From positions 1 to 40,520 of the forward strand of contig JAIEQI010000053.1 of assembly GCA_019747875.1 (NCBI GenBank): a stretch of DNA of 40,520 nucleotides, read 5' to 3'. The notes beneath the pieces are model-generated. The model was given only the letters and a program-made list of their open reading frames with translations, did no database searches and had not been told where the DNA came from. The DNA is from Candidatus Obscuribacterales bacterium (lineage in GTDB: Bacteria; Cyanobacteriota; Vampirovibrionia; Obscuribacterales; Obscuribacteraceae). Shown here piece after piece: positions 1 to 8,648 of the stretch. Each line of letters starts with the position of its first letter. The first letter of the stretch is position 1. The position numbers and the translations under genes were made by a program.

Positions 1-167
1 TCCCGCTTAAGGGAACGAGGTCAATCAGGTTTAGCGAAAATAGCGTTTCTAGACGGAGCAGTTCTTGGACAGACTCAAGATGCCCGCGCTCCATACTTAG
101 CTGCTAGGAATCGACGGCGTCCGTCACAATCTCTCTGAACCGGCATGGAAAGCTCGAGGATCAAATC

Positions 168-230
168 GTATGGAGCGCGGACGTCCCGTCCGCCCATAAG
201 TATGGGGAGCGGACATCCTGTCCGCCCTTG
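168..230. repeat. Two adjacent REP-like palindromic elements
   Basis: Two 17-base imperfect palindromes lie 32 bases apart, at 177-193 and 209-225. Each has 6-base arms GCGGAC/GTCCGC around a 5-base centre (GTCCC or ATCCT). Both are preceded by a TATGG-type flank and followed by CCC. An 11-base inverted partner of the left flank (GCGCTCCATAC) lies at 86-96. On the minus strand the layout (palindrome, then GCGCTCC or CTCCC) is the same as in the elements at 15597, 32844, 37409 and 40334, so I treat them as one family. The 1-267 stretch holds no convincing gene. Confidence 0.7.
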
Positions 231-267
231 CAAAATCGCCGTTAACGATCGCATCCCGGACATATGG

Positions 268-1965
268 CTATGGGCAAACTGCAGCGCGGAAGTCTTCCAG
301 GTCTAGAGCGTTCAGTACCTCGGCACGACGCACACCTGCACGACGTGCAAGATGTACACCGAATTCTAAATTGCGGTAATCTCTCAGCGAATGTGCATCG
401 GTCGAGATGAGAATCTTGATCCCGCGCGCACGCGCAGCCTTAACCCAACGCGGCTCGAAATCCATGCGATGAGGGTCCCCGTTGATCTCGACTGCTGCAT
501 TTGATTCGGCAACAGCATCAAGGATTTTTTCTACGTCACAATCTATCGGTTCGCGTCTCAAAAGTAGACGCCCCAACGGATGACCCCAAACTTTGAAATG
601 GGGATCTTTCATACAGGTCAGAACACGTTTTGTCATTTGCTCATGATTGAGCTTGAAACGGTTATGCACACTCGCGATGATAATGTCGAATTTCTCAAGA
701 ATGTGATCAGGATAATCGAGGCGACCATCAGCCAAAATATCAGACTCGGTACCGCGTAGAATTTTGATGTCGACGCGCTCTTGCACTCGATCAATTTCAT
801 CCCATTGTTGCTTCAAACGATCTAACGTCAATCCCCCGGCGTAGCTGGCCGCCGGCGAATGATCCGTAATCGTGATGTACTTCATGCCCATCTTTTGTGC
901 GCCCAGTGCCATTTCTTCAATCGAATAAGATCCGTCTGAATAAGTTGTATGACAATGTGTCATTCCTTGTATATCAGCGATGTGGATCAAATCATCAAAA
1001 CTCGACTCAGCTTGCTGAATTTCATCGTCGCCCTCGCGCAACTCTGGTGGAATAGGCTCAAGATCTAGATGCAGATAAACGTCAGATTCCGACTTCAAAG
1101 CAAGCTTCCTTCCTTTCTTGAACATCCCCTCGGCAGTAAGTTCAATACCGTTGTCCTTGGCTCGCTCCCTTAGCAGATTAAAGTGGTAGGGTGTGCCCGT
1201 ATGCTCCACCAATGCCACATGGAAATTAGGCACCACAACTATCTCAGCTATTAGTCCTTCTACTAACTTCACCCGACAGACGCTTTCCGACTTCTCGATG
1301 AGCTCGACCACCAGTGGAAAGTTCTCGACAGCCTGCCACAAATGATCAGCATCATCCGTAGCCACGACAACCTTTATTTCATCAACGACTTCGTGCCATC
1401 GACGAACCGTACCAACAATTTCAACTTGTTCAGATCTCAACGCAGCTCTCAGATACTTCACCAGCTGCTCCGCCGTAGGACGTGCATGCAAAAGCAACGC
1501 TTTCTTCGATGTGCTTCGCTGATTCCGCAAACCCTCAAGAATCGCTTGTTCACTTTTCTCGCCAAATCCCTTCACCTTGCACACACGATGCTTCATGCAG
1601 GCATCTTCAAGTTCATCGACGGTAGTAATCGAGAGTTCTTTGCTCAATAACTCGATCCGTTTGAGTGTCATACCTGGAACTTGCGATAGCTCAATTACGC
1701 CCGGCGGCAATTGCTCCCGCATCTTCGTTAAAACAGGCAGCTCTCCTGTCTTATACAGCTGCTCGATCTGTGCTGCCAACGACGATCCAATACCGGGAAT
1801 GTCAGTCAGCCGGTTTTCCTTGATGATCGTCTCAATACTCTCTCCGAGACTTTCAACTGAACTGGCGCCTTTCAGATAAGCCCTGGCTTTATATGGATTG
1901 TCGCCAGCGATGGTCAGCATCAGACCAGCTTCGCGCAGCGCATTTGCAATATCAAATTTGTCCAT
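268..1965 (-). CDS. polX: PolX-like protein with PHP phosphoesterase domain; polymerase site degenerate
   Basis: 565 residues, close to the usual length of bacterial family X DNA polymerases with a C-terminal PHP domain. Helix-hairpin-helix segments occupy about residues 1-145 (IPGIG at 56-60, KGFGEKS at 132-138), the nucleotidyltransferase fold about 150-320 and the PHP domain 333-565. The PHP metal ligands are all visible: H337/H339, D344, H369, E407, H434, H462, D523/H525. The polymerase motif is not intact. In family X the signature is GS-x-RR-x-x-E-x-x-GDID; here residues 185-198 keep G, RR and E but have E196 and K198 where the two metal-binding aspartates should be, and E241 at the expected third aspartate. 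I infer a protein that may no longer polymerise but keeps a PHP nuclease or phosphatase. AGG lies about 8 bases before the ATG. Confidence 0.88.
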   Translation of the reverse strand: MDKFDIANALREAGLMLTIAGDNPYKARAYLKGASSVESLGESIETIIKENRLTDIPGIGSSLAAQIEQLYKTGELPVLTKMREQLPPGVIELSQVPGMTLKRIELLSKELSITTVDELEDACMKHRVCKVKGFGEKSEQAILEGLRNQRSTSKKALLLHARPTAEQLVKYLRAALRSEQVEIVGTVRRWHEVVDEIKVVVATDDADHLWQAVENFPLVVELIEKSESVCRVKLVEGLIAEIVVVPNFHVALVEHTGTPYHFNLLRERAKDNGIELTAEGMFKKGRKLALKSESDVYLHLDLEPIPPELREGDDEIQQAESSFDDLIHIADIQGMTHCHTTYSDGSYSIEEMALGAQKMGMKYITITDHSPAASYAGGLTLDRLKQQWDEIDRVQERVDIKILRGTESDILADGRLDYPDHILEKFDIIIASVHNRFKLNHEQMTKRVLTCMKDPHFKVWGHPLGRLLLRREPIDCDVEKILDAVAESNAAVEINGDPHRMDFEPRWVKAARARGIKILISTDAHSLRDYRNLEFGVHLARRAGVRRAEVLNALDLEDFRAAVCP

Positions 1966-2285
1966 ACTTAGTGCCTGTCTGATGGAGCGGCCGGTGTTGA
2001 CGTAGGTCTCTGGTAATTCTAATCCAAGACGTAAGAGTATAAGTGATGGGTTCCACTTTTGTATTTAACTTCAAGCGTTTCGCCAGATTCAAGCGCATGA
2101 CGCCAACGTACCCACCGCATCGGCACTTATCTTCTGAATCGTTTAGTTATTCGCCTGCAATACCCTAAATAGTCGCCCGGAGCATCATTCCGCTAGCCCA
2201 ACTTTATAGCCCAATTACGAAATAAACACCAGCGCAAATCGAAATCCAGCATCTGCACATTCAAAAGCTCGTGAGTTTGGAGTCA
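1966..2285. other. Intergenic region with no recognised gene
   Basis: A 320-base gap between two minus-strand genes. A TATACT at 2036-2041 on the minus strand could be a -10 box for the PolX-like gene, but no good -35 box stands at the right distance. No REP-like element, tRNA or ORF of note is seen. Confidence 0.4.
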
Positions 2286-4271
2286 TTATTTTTGTTGGCG
2301 TAAATCATCTCTATGGCAAAGGTAAACAATGTATGCCCCAGCGCCGTAGCCGACCATTGGCACTGCTCCTGTTGGCTCTCCAATTTCACCAGTAAATCGA
2401 TAGTTCTTCTCCGAAACGTACATTTCCGGCACGAAGAAATTGTCCTTCGCGGAACGCGCAACCATCGCACCGACGAGTTGATCGGCCTTTTCAATTTGCG
2501 GTGGTTTCATTCGAAGATAAACCTCAGCAAGGCTGAAGTTAATAAATAGGAACTCCTGCCGCTCATACCAATACTCAAAAATGGCCGGATCCTCAATAAT
2601 GCTCGTAACTCGCCGGTAACCACCAGAAGGCATTTTCAGCCGGTCCATCGCTTTTACACTTGACCCGATCACTGAAGGATCATTCACGATGTTCCAGTTG
2701 ATCGCGGACAACATTGCGCCGTCGACCTCATTTTTGACTCCTGGCTCTAAGGTTCCGCGCAACTTTCCATCCTTCACAAAAGCCTTATTGAAACCAAGCT
2801 TCAAGAGTGCTGCCTTTTGCAACAACTCTTTTCGCAGCGCGTAGTCGTGCTGTAATTTTGCTAAATTCGCAAATTTTTCCAACCCAACAATTGCCGCCGC
2901 TGTTGAGAACGCGAAGTGCTTTTTATCCTTCTGGCGCTCTTCCCAAATCGAAGTATCGGCCTTCACAATCAGCCCACTGTCATATTCCTCCAAATTTGCA
3001 AGCAGTGGTTTGACAATAAAGTTCTTCGCATTGTGATATGCAGGCCCCCTATAAGTCGGGGACGACAAAAACGCAAAGTCCTTGGTTCGCTCAACATATT
3101 CGCCCAGAATCCAAAGCACGAGGCCCCAGTCGTCATACTCAATATTTGTAGCCCCCTCCATTGTGAAGTAAGGCTCCTCAGCGCCATCACCGAAATATCG
3201 AACGACAGAAACTTGATAAGGCAAACCTCCAACTTCTGCCGTCATTTTTCCGACGGGACGCGCATTTAGATAAGCTCTGAGCGCCATCCTTGCTTCATTC
3301 ACATGCCCCATCCGAATGAGCGCATAAACGCCATAAGCCATATCGCGAACCCACGGCACAAACCAGGCGCCGTCCGGCAAACTCGCGATAATAAGTCCGT
3401 TATTGTATCTACCAGGCCGATTCCGTTCGCGAATTTGCGCCATGCGAAGAACAACTTCACTTTGGCGCCAAAGCCTACGTTCATTCTCGGAAGTAAATTT
3501 CACGCGTGGCCTGGCACGCCATGCCTCAAGCGATTTCAGCTCACGCTGTACGAGTTGCCGCACGGGCAAATCGTTTTGCCAAGCCCGCAAACTTTTGATC
3601 ATCGAAACTGCGTCAGATGAATTCTCAAGCGAAATGAATGCCCACACTTTGCTGCCACTAAAATCACTCTTCGATCCGAAAATAGGTTTCTCGCGATCAA
3701 TTTTGGAACCCAAAGGCACCACGACAAGGCTTTCATTGATACCTCTAAACTTATAGAGTTTCGCTCTCGTTCCACCAACTGATATCTCTCTCGTATCGGC
3801 GATTGCATGATCCCAGTCGACAAGTAACTGGGCTCCAGATGACTGGTTGGGACCGCGGCTTTGAAGGGCATTGTGGCCGGTGCTTTCACAGGCAGCTATC
3901 ATCACATTCGCTTCAAATCCGAAGGGCATAAAAAACTGCTGCCTCGAATCTTGGGTCTCCACTTCAATAACGTGCGACTCATCCACATATCGGGCTTTGG
4001 ACTCCCCGCTACCCGGAGTCTGCCATTTCAGATTCCGCACAAAATTCGCAGTCTCAATTCCCTCGCCTAATGTCTCTTTTGGATTCTCACGCTCAAACTT
4101 ATAAGGATGTGCATACAACTTCGAGATTGCTTTAGATGGAAACGAATACACCGCAAAGCCGTGTCCATTTCCCGTTACCAGTGGAGTTTGATTACCAGCA
4201 ATTGCTGATAGCGGCGTCAACAAACATAGTCCCAACAAGAACGATAAGATTCGCAATCCAAATAGAAGCAT
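2286..4271 (-). CDS. Exported GH15-like glycoside hydrolase (glucoamylase / six-hairpin family)
   Basis: 661 residues. A hydrophobic N-terminus (residues 1-25, LLGLCLLTPLSAIAG) reads as a Sec signal peptide, so the enzyme should act outside the cytoplasm. Residues about 30-250 form a beta-rich N-terminal domain; 255-655 resemble the (alpha/alpha)6 barrel of GH15 enzymes. Family-like motifs are WVRDMAYG (307-314), a tract ending in YDSG (430-433), WEER (443-446) that carries the likely acid glutamate, and the MVGYGAGAY stretch near the C-terminus. GH15 members hydrolyse alpha-glucans, trehalose or related glucosides; the substrate cannot be read from the sequence. An AAGG about ten bases upstream supports the ATG. 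It is divergent from the isomerase gene at 4453. Confidence 0.8.
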   Translation of the reverse strand: MLLFGLRILSFLLGLCLLTPLSAIAGNQTPLVTGNGHGFAVYSFPSKAISKLYAHPYKFERENPKETLGEGIETANFVRNLKWQTPGSGESKARYVDESHVIEVETQDSRQQFFMPFGFEANVMIAACESTGHNALQSRGPNQSSGAQLLVDWDHAIADTREISVGGTRAKLYKFRGINESLVVVPLGSKIDREKPIFGSKSDFSGSKVWAFISLENSSDAVSMIKSLRAWQNDLPVRQLVQRELKSLEAWRARPRVKFTSENERRLWRQSEVVLRMAQIRERNRPGRYNNGLIIASLPDGAWFVPWVRDMAYGVYALIRMGHVNEARMALRAYLNARPVGKMTAEVGGLPYQVSVVRYFGDGAEEPYFTMEGATNIEYDDWGLVLWILGEYVERTKDFAFLSSPTYRGPAYHNAKNFIVKPLLANLEEYDSGLIVKADTSIWEERQKDKKHFAFSTAAAIVGLEKFANLAKLQHDYALRKELLQKAALLKLGFNKAFVKDGKLRGTLEPGVKNEVDGAMLSAINWNIVNDPSVIGSSVKAMDRLKMPSGGYRRVTSIIEDPAIFEYWYERQEFLFINFSLAEVYLRMKPPQIEKADQLVGAMVARSAKDNFFVPEMYVSEKNYRFTGEIGEPTGAVPMVGYGAGAYIVYLCHRDDLRQQK

Positions 4272-4407
4272 AAACTCATAACCTTAAGCTAACTCGGCCT
4301 GCGCAAGGTCGAAACTTGGTGACAAGTCAATGATCATAGCAGCCGACCGACCCTGATATCTTGGAGCCATGGCAGCTCATTTTCCTTACCTGACAAGCAT
4401 TGTGATC

Positions 4408-4413
4408 TATAAT
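4408..4413 (+). promoter_or_regulatory. Possible -10 box for the isomerase gene
   Basis: A perfect TATAAT lies 40 bases before the ATG at 4453, in the gap between divergent genes. The hexamer 17 bases upstream (CTTACC at 4385-4390) is a poor -35 match, and CTGACA at 4390-4395 is too close. The call rests on the -10 box alone. Confidence 0.3.
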
Positions 4414-4452
4414 CATGCCGGCCTCACCCATTGACGCAACTCAGCTAGAAAC

Positions 4453-5163
4453 ATGAATAGATTTCTTTTCCCCGATTATGACAGCCTCTGCAAAGCAGCA
4501 GCGGAGCGCATGGACGCTATTGTCAACTCCAACCCCAGAGCCGCCTTATGCTTAGCAACGGGGGCTTCACCGGAAGGGCTTTACAAGAACTTTGTTGAGC
4601 TAGCACAAGAAAAAATCGAGCGGTACAAGCGCATCCACGTAGTCAAACTGGATGAGTGGGGTGGCTTAGCAGACAATCATCCCTCAACATGTGAGAGCTA
4701 TTTGCGCAAGCACTTTCTTGATCCCCTACAAGTAAGTCACGACCGGTACACAAGTTTCAAATCCAGCGCAACTGACCATGCAAGCGAGTGCCGCCGAATT
4801 CAGGCCGAACTCGAGCGCCTCGGACAGATCGACTTGTGCATTCTGGGACTCGGAACAAATGGTCATCTCGGCCTGAATGAACCAGCACCATATTTGATGG
4901 CACACGTTCATCTAGCGAAACTAGCAGAGCAAACGCAACAACACTCTATGCTAGAAACTAGCAGCCAGAAACCCACATTTGGTTTCACGCTGGGAATGGC
5001 TGATCTCCTGCGATCAAAGAAAATTTTCTTGATAGTCAGTGGCGAGAAGAAAGCAAGACAGCTTAAGCGTTTACTAACTCCGGAGATCGATACAAATTTT
5101 CCAGCTTCGTTCCTCTGGACGCATCCCGATGTAGAGCTCTTCACAGACATAGACTTGAATTAA
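4453..5163 (+). CDS. Glucosamine/galactosamine-6-phosphate isomerase family protein
   Basis: 236 residues, the length of NagB/AgaI enzymes, which convert an amino-sugar 6-phosphate to a ketose 6-phosphate and ammonia. Phosphate-loop motif TGASP at 37-41, KLDEWGGL at 65-72, and GLGTNGHLGLNEP at 132-144. NagB has an aspartate before GH in the last motif; here it is asparagine, and together with DEWGGL this resembles AgaI (galactosamine-6-phosphate isomerase) as I recall that family. It is a soluble cytoplasmic protein with no signal peptide. It may recycle amino sugars for envelope polymers, but no kinase or transporter is adjacent. No strong ribosome binding site precedes the ATG. The next gene starts 60 bases after the stop. 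Confidence 0.82.
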   Translation: MNRFLFPDYDSLCKAAAERMDAIVNSNPRAALCLATGASPEGLYKNFVELAQEKIERYKRIHVVKLDEWGGLADNHPSTCESYLRKHFLDPLQVSHDRYTSFKSSATDHASECRRIQAELERLGQIDLCILGLGTNGHLGLNEPAPYLMAHVHLAKLAEQTQQHSMLETSSQKPTFGFTLGMADLLRSKKIFLIVSGEKKARQLKRLLTPEIDTNFPASFLWTHPDVELFTDIDLN

Positions 5164-5223
5164 TGGATCTTTTTGTTTCCGCGCTATGAGATAATCGAAC
5201 CCCAACTATTCATGGAGCATCTT

Positions 5224-5715
5224 ATGAATGAGGAACGTTTCTGGGCAATGGTTGAACACGCATGGAGCCAAGTAGCTCCTGAAGTTCAGACCGCACGACA
5301 AAAGCTTCTCAGCGGAAAGGTCACAGATGCAGACGTGAAACATTTGCACCAAGCGCTCGACCCGGTGCTAATAGCTTACGAGGATCAGATCGATTATCTG
5401 AGCAAGCAAGAGCTGATCGATCTCGATCGTATCGTGGAAAGAAAACTCTATGACATCGACCGCGCCGATGTTCACAGACATCATGGTGGACCAATTGAGC
5501 GGTTTATCTTCGCACGCAGCTTTATGGTGCTTGCAGGCAAAGACTATTACGACGCCGTCAATAACAACGCCGAACGCGTCGTACCGAAATTGGAAAGTGA
5601 AGGAATGAGCCAATCAGCCAGAGTCTATTACTTCCACAAACATGACGAGGAAATGCCCGCCTCCGATATTTCGAGAGATACTCGCTCAAATCAATCTGGC
5701 TGGAACGGCAAGTGA
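5224..5715 (+). CDS. DUF4240-like protein
   Basis: 163 residues from the ATG chosen here. GGAG ends six bases before this ATG, while upstream in-frame starts (TTG 5173, ATG 5212) lack such a site. The protein begins with the EERFW signature typical of DUF4240. It has a helical body with a FIFARSFMVLAGKDYYDAV segment that fits the family's conserved centre, and an acidic or polar tail. DUF4240 proteins are small, cytoplasmic and of unknown biochemical role. It probably shares a transcript with the preceding isomerase gene. The family call is by recall of motifs only. Confidence 0.65.
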   Translation: MNEERFWAMVEHAWSQVAPEVQTARQKLLSGKVTDADVKHLHQALDPVLIAYEDQIDYLSKQELIDLDRIVERKLYDIDRADVHRHHGGPIERFIFARSFMVLAGKDYYDAVNNNAERVVPKLESEGMSQSARVYYFHKHDEEMPASDISRDTRSNQSGWNGK

Positions 5716-5722
5716 ATTAGGC

Positions 5723-5743
5723 GGGCGACGCATGGCGTAGCCC
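5723..5743. repeat. Stem-loop between convergent genes
   Basis: GGGC-G-ACGC, a three-base loop, then GCGT-A-GCCC: two 4-base-pair helices separated by one G/A mismatch. It sits between the convergent ends at 5715 and 5772. No run of T follows on either strand, so it is not a classical intrinsic terminator; it could protect mRNA ends or be a decayed palindromic repeat. Confidence 0.45.
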
Positions 5744-5771
5744 CTACAGATCCAAGACTCCTGCAAGTATC

Positions 5772-7604
5772 TTACTGAATCTTCTTGAGCGTGAGGATCT
5801 CACGATTACCAGATAGAGCGCTCCAATATTTATTGGATGCAATCTGCACGAAGTTTGGCACCGGCGAGAAGCTGATTATGTAATCCTCGGAATGGACGGA
5901 CCACCATCTCCATGTATCACGCGGCGGCTCGCCCCGGTGGGTTAGTTCGTACCAATTCTCATGCAGAATGAGATTCTTAAACAGCATCGGGTCCCGCGCA
6001 TAATTGTATTCGGCACCGCCCTCGATTTGCTCAAAGGCAACCCCCTTCTTCTCCAGCGCTTCAATAGCCTGCCAACGGGCACGGTTCCATGCCATAAGAT
6101 CTTGCGTTGCTGCCAGGGAATAAGCCGATAACAGCAAGAGCACAGGCACAGCTAGAACCCAAAGCATGCGAACTCGTTGATAACGCCAGGCAAGCGCAAG
6201 ACATGGAACGGCAACTAATCCTGGAAAGAGATAATAGCGATCCAAATCGGAGAAAGTGGATTGCAAGCAAGTGAACGCAAACTGGAATCCAAACGCTGCT
6301 AAAACAGCAAACGCTGCGACCAAGAATCTGAATTTCCTCGATGGGCTAGTCTTAGTTTTCGTTTCGGCGCCGACGGAAAAACTGCGCCTGCCTCCAAGCT
6401 CTCGCCAGAGCATCGCCACTGTTCTATGCAGAGTATCCAAAATTAGGACAGAGAATACAAAACCGAGAATGCCACTTACCCAGGTAAGCGATTGCCTCCA
6501 CTTCATAGACAAAGCAGCGACGTTGATCCCCAAAAGACTGTGCGCACCTAACTCTGGCAACCTAATCAGATTTTGATTGAAAGGCATCCAGCGCCCCTCA
6601 GCAATGAATTTGCTGAAGGAAAAAACCATGCCGGCTGCACAGGCAACCGGCCATACGGAACTCATCCCCTGATTACGGAGAAAGAATTTTTTGAAAGTCG
6701 GCAGGAAACAAAGCAACGCCGGCAGAAAGAAGACTCCCAGATATGCGCAAATCTCCCCGGCGACCTGAATGATAGTCGGTATGACTGCGGAAGGAGCGTG
6801 TAACATGTGCGCAACTTGTTTGGCAGCCATTCCCTTATACCAGACATATAATGAATTGAAATCATTGGTGGACAGCATCCATTTGTCAGCCAGAATTGCT
6901 GTCACCACCGGTAACACCACGAGCCCAACAAGGAGCGTCGGCGAGAATCTCTTTCGCAAAGCGAGCAAAGCAAATACGAGTAGGTTCACGAGTCCCATAC
7001 CACCCATGTTCTGACGCACAAGCGTAGCTGCGATAAGTGCAATGGAAGAAAGTGCGAACTGCCATTCACTATTCTTGTTGATGCCTCTCAACATAAAGTA
7101 CAAGTACGCAAGAGTAAGCGATACCGCAGGCGTATCGGTCATGAACGAAAAGGCCAAGCACATGTACAAAGGGTTCGCCGAGAAACACAGGGTCAGGAGC
7201 AGCGATGGAAGCTTGCCGGCGCGCAACTCGCGACAGCAACCATACATCAAAAACGATCCCAAACAAGCCCAGGCAAATCCAACTCCACGCAAGACTTCGT
7301 AACTGAATCCAGTCACTTTGCAGATGGCAGCGCCACTTAATATGTGAAAAATGCAAGCAGGGGCGCATGCCAACAAGCGCATCTGCCCTGTCTCCAGAAA
7401 GTGCTTCACACCCTCGGCATAGATCCAATCATCATTGATCGGAAAATCACCGGCGATACCAATGAAACACAGGCTGAAAAGCCAGAAACCACCGATCACC
7501 AACAGAGTCCACTGCGACGTTAAGCGTACAGATGCCGACTCTTTCATCTTGGCACCATTGCTTGTTAATGAGGAATCCTTTTCAACAATCGCATTCATTA
7601 ACAT
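5772..7604 (-). CDS. Polytopic GT-C-type membrane glycosyltransferase (GT39-like)
   Basis: 610 residues with about eleven hydrophobic segments, the first near residues 32-52. The first extracytoplasmic loop contains NDDWIYA, an acidic pair in the position where GT-C enzymes carry their catalytic or metal-binding aspartates. The C-terminal ~110 residues are mostly soluble and probably periplasmic. GT-C enzymes transfer sugars from polyprenyl-phosphate donors outside the membrane. The ATG at 7604 overlaps the stop of the upstream GT2 gene by seven bases, implying translational coupling; a second in-frame ATG at 7598 is possible. The exact GT family and acceptor are not determinable here. Confidence 0.75.
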   Translation of the reverse strand: MLMNAIVEKDSSLTSNGAKMKESASVRLTSQWTLLVIGGFWLFSLCFIGIAGDFPINDDWIYAEGVKHFLETGQMRLLACAPACIFHILSGAAICKVTGFSYEVLRGVGFAWACLGSFLMYGCCRELRAGKLPSLLLTLCFSANPLYMCLAFSFMTDTPAVSLTLAYLYFMLRGINKNSEWQFALSSIALIAATLVRQNMGGMGLVNLLVFALLALRKRFSPTLLVGLVVLPVVTAILADKWMLSTNDFNSLYVWYKGMAAKQVAHMLHAPSAVIPTIIQVAGEICAYLGVFFLPALLCFLPTFKKFFLRNQGMSSVWPVACAAGMVFSFSKFIAEGRWMPFNQNLIRLPELGAHSLLGINVAALSMKWRQSLTWVSGILGFVFSVLILDTLHRTVAMLWRELGGRRSFSVGAETKTKTSPSRKFRFLVAAFAVLAAFGFQFAFTCLQSTFSDLDRYYLFPGLVAVPCLALAWRYQRVRMLWVLAVPVLLLLSAYSLAATQDLMAWNRARWQAIEALEKKGVAFEQIEGGAEYNYARDPMLFKNLILHENWYELTHRGEPPRDTWRWWSVHSEDYIISFSPVPNFVQIASNKYWSALSGNREILTLKKIQ

Positions 7605-8479
7605 AACGCCGGTTTATTCTGACGCATCGAGCGTAGAGTATGAGTGCAGATTCTTACATAAGCAAGGCTCATCAAGCCCGCATAGACGAATCCTTTCATA
7701 TACCAGCGCCCGCGCGCATAATGTTTATTCCAGAAGCGATACAGGCCGCGATGAGAACTCAATATCATTCGCGCCTTTACCTGTTTTATCGACTGCCCAT
7801 AATGATGGACAACTTGATACGTAGGATCAAACCAAATTTGCCATCCGGCTTGCTTGATTCGGTAACACCAATCTACCTCTTCAAAAAGCATGAAGAACCC
7901 TTCGTCCAGCGAGCCAACTTGGTCAATCACCTCACGACGAAGCATCAAACAAGCGCCTTCCGGCTGATCGACTTCGCGCAGCTCGTCGTGATCGAAGTCC
8001 AGCATCTTGTAGCTACCAAAAACTGGATGCGTCGGAAACATCTTGCTGAGTCCCAGCAATTCATAAAGCATTCCGAGGAAGGTTGGAAACTCACGGCACG
8101 AACGCTGAATACTTCCGTCACTGTTAAGAAGTTGGGGCGCAACAATACCTGCTTGAGGATGCTCTTCTAAAAACTTGATTAATCCCTTCACTGCACCAGG
8201 CTTGATTTCCGTGTCAGGGTTGAGCAGAAAAACGTAGTCGCCAGTGCATTGCTTGAGAGCCTGATTGTTGGCGGCAGCAAAACCGAGATTACGATCATTG
8301 GCAATCAGCCGCACCCATGGATGTTCTTTGCGAACCATGTCGGCGGATCCGTCGGCCGAATCATTGTCGATGACAAAAACTTCGGCTTCGATGCCGTCGA
8401 GATCGCGCTTCAATGTTTCCAAACAAACGCGAAGAAGCTTTACTACATTCCAGCTAACAACAATAACTGAGAGGCGCAC
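7598..8479 (-). CDS. GT2 family glycosyltransferase (WbbL/rhamnosyltransferase-like)
   Basis: 293 residues from the GTG at 8479, which has GAGG seven bases upstream and starts directly at the first strand of the fold (RLSVIVVSWN); a GTG at 8503 adds eight residues without a ribosome site. GT-A fold motifs in order: VIDNDSADGS, NLGFAAANNQAL, LLNPDTE, then GFFMLFEEVDWCYRIKQAGW with the acidic residues of the acceptor and catalytic region, and a conserved HHYG. This set is typical of WbbL-type enzymes that add rhamnose or similar sugars to a lipid-linked glycan at the cytoplasmic face. Its divergent neighbour at 8649 begins the dTDP-rhamnose locus, which fits a rhamnosyl donor. Confidence 0.82.
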   Translation of the reverse strand: MRLSVIVVSWNVVKLLRVCLETLKRDLDGIEAEVFVIDNDSADGSADMVRKEHPWVRLIANDRNLGFAAANNQALKQCTGDYVFLLNPDTEIKPGAVKGLIKFLEEHPQAGIVAPQLLNSDGSIQRSCREFPTFLGMLYELLGLSKMFPTHPVFGSYKMLDFDHDELREVDQPEGACLMLRREVIDQVGSLDEGFFMLFEEVDWCYRIKQAGWQIWFDPTYQVVHHYGQSIKQVKARMILSSHRGLYRFWNKHYARGRWYMKGFVYAGLMSLAYVRICTHTLRSMRQNKPALC

Positions 8480-8648
8480 GGGAATTCCTCGGCTAACGCG
8501 CACATCATATTAGCCCGGACCCGGACTTGTCATTAACAGAAGCGAATCAATACAAAACACAAATAGAGTCAATGATCATACAAACGATCTATGCTATTCT
8601 GCGCCCTGTCAAGGAGCCAGGCGAACGCCTTCACCACAAAGATTTGAC

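Noticed and set aside
75..263. 62-codon minus-strand ORF
   Set aside because: It is produced by the stop-poor REP-like repeats at 168-230, has no family resemblance and no ribosome site.
7640..8170. 176-codon plus-strand ORF
   Set aside because: It is antisense to the GT2 gene, whose motifs are unambiguous.
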